Shown: one piece after another, positions 1-5,817 of the stretch
Layout: each line of letters opens with the position of its first letter
How positions within the stretch are numbered: position 1 is the stretch's first letter
From: an uncultured Muribaculaceae bacterium
Lineage (GTDB): Bacteria > Bacteroidota > Bacteroidia > Bacteroidales > Muribaculaceae
Direction of reading: 5' to 3'
DNA length: 7,146 bases
NCBI GenBank assembly: GCA_910584735.1
Contig: CAJUBM010000132.1
Location: 1-7,146, forward strand
The notes under the pieces: model-generated
The model's database searches: none
Seen by the model: the letters and a program-made list of their open reading frames with translations, nothing else
Told to the model about the DNA's origin: nothing
Position numbers and translations under genes: made by a program

Positions 1-27
1 CGTCCCGGAGGTCCGGCGCCACTATAA
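1..27 (+). CDS. Possible 3' end of an upstream plus-strand gene (partial)
   Basis: Read in frame 1, the first 27 bases give R-P-G-G-P-A-P-L and a TAA stop. About three quarters of the bases before the stop are G or C, against about a quarter in the 33 bases after it, which is the usual change from coding to intergenic sequence in this window. A strong hairpin follows 33 bases after the stop and could end the transcript. Only eight codons are visible. The other two forward frames are also open for some distance (frame 2 stops near base 54), so this frame is not proven and no product can be named. Confidence 0.22.
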   Translation, partial: RPGGPAPL

Positions 28-60
28 AGTTACCATTGCCAAAAGTGTTATATAATAGAA

Positions 61-93
61 GCGGTGTGTCAAAATTCATTTTTGACACACCGC
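61..93 (-). terminator. Strong hairpin, probable terminator of tRNA-His
   Basis: Bases 61-74 (GCGGTGTGTCAAAA) pair perfectly with 80-93 around a 5-base loop at 75-79, giving a 14-bp stem. Read on the minus strand, the hairpin begins 11 bases beyond the tRNA 3' end and is followed by an AT-rich tract (TTCTATTATATAA) rather than a pure T-run. Read on the plus strand it is followed by CATTTTGG, so it could also stop a plus-strand gene ending near base 27. It is probably bidirectional, lying between converging transcripts. Confidence 0.7.
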
Positions 94-104
94 CATTTTG
101 GATG

Positions 105-179
<75 letters not shown>

Positions 180-190
180 ATTTGTATATT

Positions 191-204
191 CAACCCTCAG
201 GTTG
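191..204 (-). other. Small hairpin in the tRNA-His 5' leader
   Basis: CAACC at 191-195 pairs with GGTTG at 200-204 around four bases, giving a 5-bp stem with a TGAG loop on the minus-strand transcript. It lies between the predicted transcription start (about 211) and the mature tRNA 5' end at 179, inside the leader removed by RNase P. It may help keep the leader from pairing with the tRNA. The stem is short enough to have arisen by chance. Confidence 0.35.
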
Positions 205-216
205 TGTTTGCAGGTG

Positions 217-247
217 CAAAGGTACGCCATTTTTTTTACATGACAAA
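217..247 (-). promoter_or_regulatory. Bacteroidetes-type promoter of tRNA-His
   Basis: On the minus strand, TTTG at 247-244 is followed by a 19-base spacer containing a run of eight A, then TACCTTTG at 224-217. This matches the known Bacteroidetes primary-sigma consensus (TTTG at -33, TAnnTTTG at -7, about 19 bases apart) in both elements and in spacing. Transcription should begin near base 211, leaving a leader of about 32 bases before the tRNA. It is the cleanest promoter in the window and the best direct evidence for the phylum. Confidence 0.85.
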
Positions 248-259
248 ACCTTTGGGCGA

Positions 260-279
260 AAAATTTTCAATTAAATTTT
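260..279 (-). terminator. Weak AT-only hairpin downstream of the CapA-family gene
   Basis: AAAATTT at 260-266 pairs with AAATTTT at 273-279 around a 6-base loop. Read on the minus strand it lies 24 bases after the phosphatase stop codon, and the T-rich 3' arm (AAATTTTT) is then followed by CGCCC. The stem has no G-C pairs, so termination would be inefficient and some transcription of the long operon may run into the tRNA-His promoter region. No other terminator candidate was seen between 180 and 303. Confidence 0.3.
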
Positions 280-303
280 GTGAGAATGATATGGCAACGA
301 TGT

Positions 304-1335
304 TTATTCGGTCTCCTTATGCTCGGTAATCGGGGCGGCTTTACGGAAGGCTTCGGCCCGCTGGCGCCATTGTGGCGGAACTGAGTCGATTGGGACTACC
401 ATGTAGTTGCGCTGTGCCCCGGAGGGATGGACGCAATAGATGAGGTGACATTCGGGTGCGGAAACGGTGGCTATGCCGTTCTTCCGTTTGAGTTTCATCT
501 TAACCATAAGACCCCCGCGACTGTTGGTGTCTTGTTGGTTCGAGATGAAGTTGCCCAAGGAATAGACTATCTGAACGGGTGTTCCTGTCAGCGGGTTGCG
601 GCGCGTTTCTACGGGTTGCACTACATGGGGATGGCTCCCTACAATAGCGTCCACCCCCAAGGAGGTGAGAAAGTCGGCTGTTGAGCGCTCGGAGGCAACG
701 GGCTTGAGATGATATTCCTCTCCCCAGTGCATATTGGCGATGATAATCTCCGCCCCGGCATGGCGCAGGGCCTTCACATCGCTTTCTATGGTGGGGCGGT
801 CGATGTAGTCAACTATGACGTTGCCGCGCGGCTTGATTCCGTTTGTGCCATAGGTGTAGTTCAACAGGCCAACCCGGAACCCTTTTATGTTGACAATCAT
901 CGGTAGACGTCTGCGGCGCTCATCGGCATCGGTGTAGGTACCTATATGGCTTATGCCGAGACTGTCAAGCAATTGCACGGTCTTTACCAGGCCGTGGTCG
1001 CCACGGTCGAGCATATGGTTGTTGGCTGTAAGGAATAGGTCGAATCCGGCATCGCGCAGGGCTTCCACGTAGCTGTCGGGTGCATTGAACTGCGGGTAGC
1101 CCGAATAGCGGCCTCCGCTCACCGGGGTCTCCAGATTCACAACGGCATAGTCGGCACCGCTGATCTGCGGCTTCAGCATCTCGAAACAGGGATGGAAGTC
1201 ATACGAACCGTCTGCCTGCATGGCGGCACGTAGCTGAGGCCCGTGGGCCATGGCATCGCCAACGAACAGCAGTTCTGCCTCTTGGGGAAAGGCGGCAGAA
1301 AGCAGTCCGGCAAGGATAAGTGCGAGAGAAAGCAC
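304..1335 (-). CDS. CapA-family metallophosphatase, probably exported
   Basis: This 343-residue protein belongs to the CapA/PgsA-like family (PGA_cap fold), calcineurin-like metallophosphatases named after the polyglutamate capsule protein CapA. Metal-site-type motifs run in the family order: FVGDAMAHG (about 24-32), NLETP (67-71), NNHMLDRG (105-112), MHWGEEYH (202-209), GSHPHVVQP (233-241) and YSLGNFISNQ (258-267). The first 16 residues are hydrophobic and alanine/leucine-rich, suggesting export, but carry no basic residue, which is unusual for a signal peptide. The start is GTG; an in-frame TGA three codons upstream rules out a longer form, and the next usable ATG lies inside the first motif. 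It starts 12 bases after folD stops, so the two are probably cotranscribed. No capsule or polyglutamate synthesis genes are nearby, so a role in capsule is not supported; its substrate is unknown. Confidence 0.9.
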   Translation of the reverse strand: MLSLALILAGLLSAAFPQEAELLFVGDAMAHGPQLRAAMQADGSYDFHPCFEMLKPQISGADYAVVNLETPVSGGRYSGYPQFNAPDSYVEALRDAGFDLFLTANNHMLDRGDHGLVKTVQLLDSLGISHIGTYTDADERRRRLPMIVNIKGFRVGLLNYTYGTNGIKPRGNVIVDYIDRPTIESDVKALRHAGAEIIIANMHWGEEYHLKPVASERSTADFLTSLGVDAIVGSHPHVVQPVETRRNPLTGTPVQIVYSLGNFISNQQDTNSRGGLMVKMKLKRKNGIATVSAPECHLIYCVHPSGAQRNYMVVPIDSVPPQWRQRAEAFRKAAPITEHKETE

Positions 1336-1347
1336 GGTCTGTCAGTG

Positions 1348-2235
1348 TCAGTCTTTGGGATAGATGGCCCCAGAACGGGCAAGAAGGGTGTTCTGCATCA
1401 ACGATACGATGGTCATCGGCCCTACGCCGCCTGGAACGGGTGTGATATAGGAACACAGCGGGGCTACGGCTTCAAAGTCCACATCGCCGCTAAGTCGGAA
1501 GCCGCTCTTGCGTGAGGCGTCAGGCACACGTGTGGTACCAACGTCTATAACCGTTGCACCTTCTTTCACCATGTCGGCGGTGACGAAGCCGGGGCGTCCC
1601 ATGGCGGCTATTATTATGTCGGCGTTGCGGCATACCTCTTTGAGGTCGCGTGTGTCGCGGTGGCAGACGGTGACGGTGGCATCGCCGGGATAGGCTTTCT
1701 GCATCATAAGGGTTGCTACGGGCTTACCTACTATGTTGCTCCGACCGAGAACTACGCAGTTTGCCCCCTTTGTCGGAATCTCATAGCGTTCGAGCAGCGT
1801 CATTATACCTTTGGGGGTGGCGCTATGGAAGCAGGGGAGGCCGATGGAAAGGCGTCCTACATTCACTGGGTGGAAGCCGTCCACGTCCTTGCGGTAGTCT
1901 ATAGCTTCGATAACCTTTTGTTCGGAGATGTGGCGCGGCAGGGGAAGCTGCACGATGAATCCGTCAACCTCCGGATCCTCGTTGAAAGCCTTCACGGCGT
2001 CCAGGATGGTCTGTTCGTCAACATCCTCCTCATAGCGTATGAGCGTTGAGCGGAAGCCACATTCCTCACAGGCTTTTACCTTGGAGGCAACGTAGGTCTC
2101 GCTGCCGCCGTCATGTCCTACGAGTATCGCGGCAAGATGGGGGGCGCGTTCCCCCCGGGCCGTCATCTTGTCGACTTCGGTGCGGATTTCTTTCTTTATT
2201 TCGGCTGCTGTGGCCTTTCCGTCAATGAGTTTCAT
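1348..2235 (-). CDS. folD: Bifunctional methylenetetrahydrofolate dehydrogenase/cyclohydrolase
   Basis: FolD is a cytoplasmic enzyme that oxidises 5,10-methylene-tetrahydrofolate with NADP+ and hydrolyses the product to 10-formyl-tetrahydrofolate, linking one-carbon units to purine and formyl-Met-tRNA synthesis. The 295-residue protein is of normal family length. The catalytic Tyr48-x3-Lys52 pair (TYVASK) is present, followed by the family motifs DGFIVQLPLP (91-100), KDVDGFHPVNVGRL (116-129), the Rossmann-type GRSNIVGKP (164-172) and PGGVGPMT (268-275). The start chosen is the ATG at 2235, giving MKLIDGKATA, which is where family members begin. An in-frame ATG 22 codons upstream adds only unconserved sequence in the gap after ffh. 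It follows ffh by 73 bases and precedes the CapA-family gene by 12. Confidence 0.97.
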   Translation of the reverse strand: MKLIDGKATAAEIKKEIRTEVDKMTARGERAPHLAAILVGHDGGSETYVASKVKACEECGFRSTLIRYEEDVDEQTILDAVKAFNEDPEVDGFIVQLPLPRHISEQKVIEAIDYRKDVDGFHPVNVGRLSIGLPCFHSATPKGIMTLLERYEIPTKGANCVVLGRSNIVGKPVATLMMQKAYPGDATVTVCHRDTRDLKEVCRNADIIIAAMGRPGFVTADMVKEGATVIDVGTTRVPDASRKSGFRLSGDVDFEAVAPLCSYITPVPGGVGPMTIVSLMQNTLLARSGAIYPKD

Positions 2236-2308
2236 GGTGGTCTGCTGACAAACGGGTTTTATGCCTATAGGCTTGGTTGTTGGGTGGGTTATTAAGAACA
2301 ATGGTAGG

Positions 2309-3649
2309 TTACCGGCGTCCGCGCATCTGCTTCATCTGCCGCATCATCTGCATGGGATTCTTCATAGCAGTGGCGGCTTTCATCATCTTGCGTGTCTGCT
2401 CGAACTGTGTGAGCAGGCGGTTCACCTCCTGGAGCGATGTGCCGGAACCGGCGGCGATACGCTTGCGGCGGCTGCCGTTGATTATCTCGGGCTTGCGGCG
2501 CTCTTCCTCGGTCATTGACGAGATGATGGCCTCTATGCCCTTGAAGGCATCATCGGGTATGTCGACGTCCTTTATGGCTTTGCCGACACCGGGTATCATC
2601 GCTGCCAGGTCCTTGATGTTACCCATTTTCTTAATCTGGCTTATCTGGGCGAGGAAGTCGTTGAAATTGAATTCGTTCTTGGCAATCTTGCGTTGCAGTT
2701 CGCGGGCTTTTTTCTCATCGAACTGCTGCTGGGCTTTCTCCACCAGCGACACAATGTCGCCCATACCGAGTATTCGGTCGGCCATACGCGAGGGGTGGAA
2801 GAGGTCTATGCCGTCAAGTTTCTCGCTTGTACCAACGAATTTTATCGGCTTTGTCACCACTGTGCGTATTGACAGTGCCGCGCCACCTCGTGTGTCGCCG
2901 TCAAGCTTGGTGAGCACCACGCCGTCGAAGTCGAGACGGTCGTTGAACTCCTTGGCGGTATTCACTGCGTCCTGTCCCGTCATGGCATCGACCACGAAGA
3001 GGATTTCGTGCGGGTTGATGGCTTTCTTGATGGCCTCGATTTCGTCCATCATCTGCTCGTCGACGGCCAGTCGTCCGGCGGTATCGACTATCACCAGGTC
3101 AAGATGGTGTTCCTTTGCGTAGGCTATGGCGTTGCGGGCAATCTGTACGGGGTTCTTGTTCCCCTCCTCGGTGTAGACCGGCACGTCTATCTGAGCGGCA
3201 AGCACCTTCAGCTGCTCTATGGCTGCGGGACGGTAGACGTCGCCTGCCACCAGCAGGGGGCGTTTCCCTTTCTCGCTTTTGAGTTTCTTGGCGAGTTTGC
3301 CTGAGAACGTTGTCTTACCCGACCCTTGCAGACCCGACATGAGTATCACCGTAGGGTTGCCCGAGAGGTTTATCTGCGCCGTGTCGCCTCCCATGAGCGA
3401 GGCAAGTTCGTCATGCACGATTTTCACCATCAGTTCCTGTGGCTTGATGGCGTTTATAACGTTCTGACCGAGAGCCTTGGCCTTTACGGTATCGGTAAAC
3501 GTCTTGGCTACCTTGTAGTTGACATCGGCGTCAAGCAGTGCGCGGCGTACGTCCTTGAGGGTTTCTGCAACGTTTATCTCGGTGATTTTACCCTGGCCTT
3601 TGAGGAGTTTGAAACTCCGTTCCAGTTTCTCGCTAAGATTCTCAAACAT
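2309..3649 (-). CDS. ffh: Signal recognition particle protein Ffh (SRP54)
   Basis: Ffh binds signal sequences as they leave the ribosome and, with 4.5S RNA and the receptor FtsY, delivers nascent membrane proteins to the Sec translocon using GTP. The 446-residue protein is complete. The N-domain helical bundle covers about 1-90 (it contains LLDADVNY). The GTPase domain carries GLQGSGKTT (106-114), DVYRPAAIEQL (137-147), DTAGR (189-193), TKLDGDTRGG (247-256) and the closing GTSEKLDGID. The methionine-rich M domain occupies roughly 300-446, with the RNA-binding SRRKRIAAGSGTS at 393-405 and a tail NPMQMMRQMKQMRGRR. ATG at 3649 gives MFENLSEKLE, the usual Ffh beginning. It sits between panD (72-base gap) and folD (73-base gap). 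No good promoter is seen just upstream, so it is probably read from the panC promoter. The 4.5S RNA gene is not in the window. Confidence 0.98.
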   Translation of the reverse strand: MFENLSEKLERSFKLLKGQGKITEINVAETLKDVRRALLDADVNYKVAKTFTDTVKAKALGQNVINAIKPQELMVKIVHDELASLMGGDTAQINLSGNPTVILMSGLQGSGKTTFSGKLAKKLKSEKGKRPLLVAGDVYRPAAIEQLKVLAAQIDVPVYTEEGNKNPVQIARNAIAYAKEHHLDLVIVDTAGRLAVDEQMMDEIEAIKKAINPHEILFVVDAMTGQDAVNTAKEFNDRLDFDGVVLTKLDGDTRGGAALSIRTVVTKPIKFVGTSEKLDGIDLFHPSRMADRILGMGDIVSLVEKAQQQFDEKKARELQRKIAKNEFNFNDFLAQISQIKKMGNIKDLAAMIPGVGKAIKDVDIPDDAFKGIEAIISSMTEEERRKPEIINGSRRKRIAAGSGTSLQEVNRLLTQFEQTRKMMKAATAMKNPMQMMRQMKQMRGRR

Positions 3650-3721
3650 ATTGTGTTATATGGATTTCAGGATGATGGGGTTATGCCGCGTTGCGGAATT
3701 CTCTGTGTTTGCGGCGTTTTT

Positions 3722-4069
3722 TCAAAGTTTGTTGGTGGCCGTGTCGGGAAAGATTACCGCCGGGGTGAAGCTGCGGGCTTCATCAGGGGTCATCCGGGCA
3801 TAGGCCATTATAATAACCACGTCGCCCGGCTGTGCCTTCCTTGCGGCGGCACCGTTTAGGCATATCACGCCTGAGCCGCGTTCGCCGGGTATGGCATAGG
3901 TGTCAAGGCGTTCACCGTTGTTGTTGTTTACAATATACACGCGTTCCCCTCTGAGGATATTGGCGGCATCCATAAGGTCTTCATCTATGGTGATGCTGCC
4001 GATATAGTCGAGCCGTGCCTCTGTCACGGTGACACGGTGTATTTTTGATTTTAAGATTTCCAACTCCAT
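3722..4069 (-). CDS. panD: Aspartate 1-decarboxylase proenzyme
   Basis: PanD decarboxylates L-aspartate to beta-alanine, the substrate PanC joins to pantoate. It is made as an inactive chain and cuts itself at Gly24-Ser25, leaving a pyruvoyl group on the new N terminus. The 115-residue protein shows the cleavage site in YIGSITID (22-29), and also Lys9, Arg54, Thr57, Tyr58 and Asn72 (the last in CLNGAAA) at the same numbers as in the E. coli enzyme, so maturation and catalysis should both work. The ATG at 4069 gives MELEILKSKIHR, the normal beginning. The gene lies 66 bases after panC, with a stable hairpin in the gap, and 72 bases before ffh. It acts in the cytoplasm as a tetramer in known family members. 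Confidence 0.97.
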   Translation of the reverse strand: MELEILKSKIHRVTVTEARLDYIGSITIDEDLMDAANILRGERVYIVNNNNGERLDTYAIPGERGSGVICLNGAAARKAQPGDVVIIMAYARMTPDEARSFTPAVIFPDTATNKL

Positions 4070-4097
4070 AGTCAGAATATACGGGTATGATGTGGTT

Positions 4098-4130
4098 CCG
4101 TTCCCGGTTGCCGAGGGCTATTGGGAACGG
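4098..4130 (-). other. Nested hairpin between panC and panD
   Basis: CCGTTCCC at 4098-4105 pairs perfectly with GGGAACGG at 4123-4130, an 8-bp GC-rich stem. The 17-base loop holds a smaller GCC-CTC-GGC hairpin. It starts 5 bases after the panC stop and lies 28 bases before the panD start. On the minus strand it is followed by AACCACATC, with no T-run, so it is not a typical terminator. RNA processing, 3'-end protection or tuning of panD expression are possible roles. Confidence 0.5.
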
Positions 4131-4135
4131 GGTGG

Positions 4136-4987
4136 TTATTTGTTGTATTTTATGTTGTCAATGAGGCGCACTTCGCCGCAATATACTGTAACGCATCCTA
4201 CGGCAGGCAGGGTATGGGGTGCGCCCCAGTCGCTGATGGGCTGCATGGTGAGCGGGTCGACAATCTCGTAGTACTCCACCTCCATGTGGGGGAACGAGTT
4301 TAACTCGTCAATGACGAATTTCTTTGTCTCTTCCAGGGTGTGGTCCGAGGCCCATTCGGTGCTGGCCGCGAGGGTACGGTGTATTGCCGGGGCTACGGCA
4401 CGTTGCTCGGGGGTGAGGCGCACGTTCCTCGAACTCATAGCCAGCCCGTCGTCATGGCGGCAGATCGGGCAGTCCACTATTTCGATGTCGAATCCTTCAA
4501 GCTCGGCCATTTTGCGGATTACGGCAATCTGCTGGAAGTCTTTCTCTCCGAAATAAGCGCGTGTGGGGCGCACCATATCAAAGAGTTTGCTGACAATTTG
4601 TGCTACGCCGTTGAAATGTCCCGGCCTCATGGCGCCTTCCATAACTTCCGCCACGGGGCCAAGTGGGAATACGCGGGTGTCGGGTTCGGGGTATATCTCT
4701 TCGACCGAGGGCATGAACATGATGTCGGCTCCGGCCTGACGCAGCAGCGAGGCATCGGCTTCGGCTGTGCGCGGGTATGTCTCGAGGTCTTTCTTGTTGT
4801 TGAACTGGGTGGGGTTGACAAATACGCTGACCACCACTATGTCGTTGTCCTGTCGTGCGCGGTCAACCAACGATATATGCCCCCGGTGCAGGGCGCCCAT
4901 CGTAGGCACCAGTCCCACCGAGAGACCCTGTCCTTTCAGGGCGCTGACTTTTGAGCGGAGATCGGCAACGCTTGTGATTATTTCCAT
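4136..4987 (-). CDS. panC: Pantothenate synthetase (pantoate-beta-alanine ligase)
   Basis: PanC joins pantoate and beta-alanine using ATP through a pantoyl-adenylate intermediate, giving pantothenate, the precursor of coenzyme A. The 283-residue protein is of normal length. It has the nucleotidyl-transferase HIGH-like motif PTMGALHRGH (28-37), the pantoate-binding FVNPTQF (56-62), the segment MRPGHFNGVAQIVSKL (120-135), GEKDFQQ (147-153) and the KMSKS-like AMSSRN (183-188). The ATG at 4987 gives MEIITSVADLR, a typical PanC start. It is the first gene of the minus-strand group, immediately ahead of panD, which makes its beta-alanine. It is divergent from recR, with closely packed promoters and a structured leader of about 86 bases upstream. 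panB and panE are not in the window. Confidence 0.97.
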   Translation of the reverse strand: MEIITSVADLRSKVSALKGQGLSVGLVPTMGALHRGHISLVDRARQDNDIVVVSVFVNPTQFNNKKDLETYPRTAEADASLLRQAGADIMFMPSVEEIYPEPDTRVFPLGPVAEVMEGAMRPGHFNGVAQIVSKLFDMVRPTRAYFGEKDFQQIAVIRKMAELEGFDIEIVDCPICRHDDGLAMSSRNVRLTPEQRAVAPAIHRTLAASTEWASDHTLEETKKFVIDELNSFPHMEVEYYEIVDPLTMQPISDWGAPHTLPAVGCVTVYCGEVRLIDNIKYNK

Positions 4988-5007
4988 TTCAGGGATAGGT
5001 AAAGAGT

Positions 5008-5056
5008 GCCGTAATAAGACTTTCCGGCCTTTTGCGGGAAGTTTGCTTTTTACGGC
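5008..5056 (-). promoter_or_regulatory. Inverted repeat in the panC leader
   Basis: GCCGTAA at 5008-5014 is an exact inverted copy of TTACGGC at 5050-5056, giving a 7-bp stem that would enclose most of the panC 5' leader. The distal arm lies about 17 bases after the predicted start of transcription, and the near arm ends 20 bases before the panC ATG. Inside, CTTCCC and GGAAAG can pair partly (one mismatch on the minus-strand RNA). I recognise no known riboswitch. It may be a structured leader that affects translation or mRNA stability, or it may be chance. Confidence 0.35.
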
Positions 5057-5079
5057 TTTGTCTTGTCAATTAACGGGCG

Positions 5080-5111
5080 CAAAGGTAGTTATTTTTTTTG
5101 AAATTTTCTAA
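5080..5111 (-). promoter_or_regulatory. Probable promoter of the panC-panD-ffh-folD operon
   Basis: On the minus strand TACCTTTG occupies 5087-5080, a perfect TAnnTTTG -7 element identical to that of the tRNA-His promoter. The -33 element is weaker: TTAG at 5111-5108, 20 bases upstream, with an A-rich spacer. Transcription should start near 5074, leaving a leader of about 86 bases before panC. No comparable motif was seen in the gaps before panD, ffh, folD or the CapA-family gene. Confidence 0.65.
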
Positions 5112-5116
5112 CTTTG
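5086..5116 (+). promoter_or_regulatory. Probable promoter of recR and the acetyltransferase gene
   Basis: TAACTTTG at 5109-5116 is a perfect TAnnTTTG -7 element, preceded by a T-rich tract. At the expected -33 position (about 5086-5091) the sequence reads TAGTTA, a poor match to TTTG. Transcription should start near 5123, about 57 bases before recR. The -33 region abuts and overlaps the -7 element of the divergent panC promoter, so the two may compete for RNA polymerase. Confidence 0.6.
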
Positions 5117-5131
5117 CATCCCCATATTAAC

Positions 5132-5164
5132 CCCGGAGGGATAGCACGCCGATTCCCGTCCGGG
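5132..5164 (+). other. Hairpin in the recR leader
   Basis: CCCGGA at 5132-5137 pairs with TCCGGG at 5159-5164, and the helix can continue with GGG (5138-5140) on CCC (5155-5157) past one bulged G. It falls inside the predicted recR 5' leader and ends 15 bases before the chosen start codon. It also buries the only GGAGG-like sequence in the leader, which is too far from the start to act as a ribosome binding site. The role is unknown. Confidence 0.35.
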
Positions 5165-5179
5165 CAGCCCACCGATTTA

Positions 5180-5812
5180 ATGATGCAACAGGAATTTGAA
5201 TCTTCGCTCCTTGAGAGCGCCGTTACCGAAATATCACGCCTGCCGGGAATAGGGCGTAAGACGGCTTTGCGCCTGGCCCTACATTTGTTGAGACAGGATG
5301 CTTCGGCTGCGGTGTCGCTCGGTGAGGCGATTATCAATATGCGTCGCGGCATACGTTATTGCCCGGTATGCCATAATATATCGGAAGAGGGGATATGCCC
5401 CATATGCTCAGACAGGCGTCGTGATTCCGCTACGGTATGCGTGGTGGAGTCGGTGCGTGACGTGATGGTATTTGAGAATACCCGTCAGTACAACGGTCTT
5501 TACCATGTGCTCGGAGGGGTTATATCGCCGATTGACGGAATCGGCCCCGACCAGTTGCAGGTGGACTCACTTGTGCAGCGGGTCCGCTCGGGAAAGGTGG
5601 CGGAGGTTATCCTGGCCCTTAGCGCGACTATGGAGGGTGACACCACGGAATACTATATATATAAGCGCCTTCAGGCCGAACAATCGCCGGTAAAGATTAC
5701 ACAGCTTGCACGTGGTGTGGCCGTTGGCAACGAGATAGAGTACACCGACGAGGTGACTCTGGGCCGGTCGTTGATGAACCGCACTCTCTTCTCCGACACT
5801 GTAAGATTCTGA
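5180..5812 (+). CDS. recR: Recombination mediator protein RecR
   Basis: RecR works with RecO (and RecF) to load RecA on gapped single-stranded DNA during recombinational repair. The 210-residue protein has the full family layout: a helix-hairpin-helix with LPGIGRKTALRLALHLL (21-37), a four-cysteine zinc finger (Cys61, Cys64, Cys73, Cys76), a Toprim domain beginning at CVVESVRDVMVFE (87-99) with LGGVISPIDGIGP and LALSATMEGDT, and the C-terminal YTDEVTLGRSLMNRTLF. I chose the ATG at 5180 (MMQQEFESSLLE) because family members start at this point; the adjoining ATG at 5183 is equally possible. An in-frame TTG 22 codons upstream coincides with the -7 promoter element, so it cannot be the start. 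The acetyltransferase gene follows after 5 bases, so cotranscription is likely. Confidence 0.96.
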   Translation: MMQQEFESSLLESAVTEISRLPGIGRKTALRLALHLLRQDASAAVSLGEAIINMRRGIRYCPVCHNISEEGICPICSDRRRDSATVCVVESVRDVMVFENTRQYNGLYHVLGGVISPIDGIGPDQLQVDSLVQRVRSGKVAEVILALSATMEGDTTEYYIYKRLQAEQSPVKITQLARGVAVGNEIEYTDEVTLGRSLMNRTLFSDTVRF

Positions 5813-5817
5813 TCGTT

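Noticed and set aside
304..1335. A capsule or polyglutamate system suggested by the CapA-like protein
   Set aside because: No CapB/CapC-like ligase, transporter or glycosyltransferase lies in the window. The CapA fold is widespread outside capsule loci.
2263..2272. A 10-base palindrome GCCTATAGGC between ffh and folD
   Set aside because: It is short, with no loop to form a stable RNA hairpin and no promoter motif beside it. It is expected by chance at this length.
2236..2301. A 22-residue N-terminal extension of FolD
   Set aside because: It is unconserved and low in motif content. FolD proteins begin at the MKLIDGKATA segment, which starts at 2235.
2277..3122. A 281-codon plus-strand open frame antisense to ffh
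   Set aside because: It lies wholly opposite a certain ffh gene, and its translation is Ser/Arg/Leu-rich low-complexity sequence with no recognisable motif. It is a shadow caused by the GC-rich third codon positions of ffh.
4340..4954. A 204-codon plus-strand open frame antisense to panC
   Set aside because: The translation has no family motif and mirrors panC codons. panC is complete, with all its catalytic motifs.
5114..5179. A 22-residue N-terminal extension of RecR from a TTG codon
   Set aside because: The TTG is part of the TAACTTTG -7 element, upstream of the predicted transcription start, and the extra residues are not typical of RecR.
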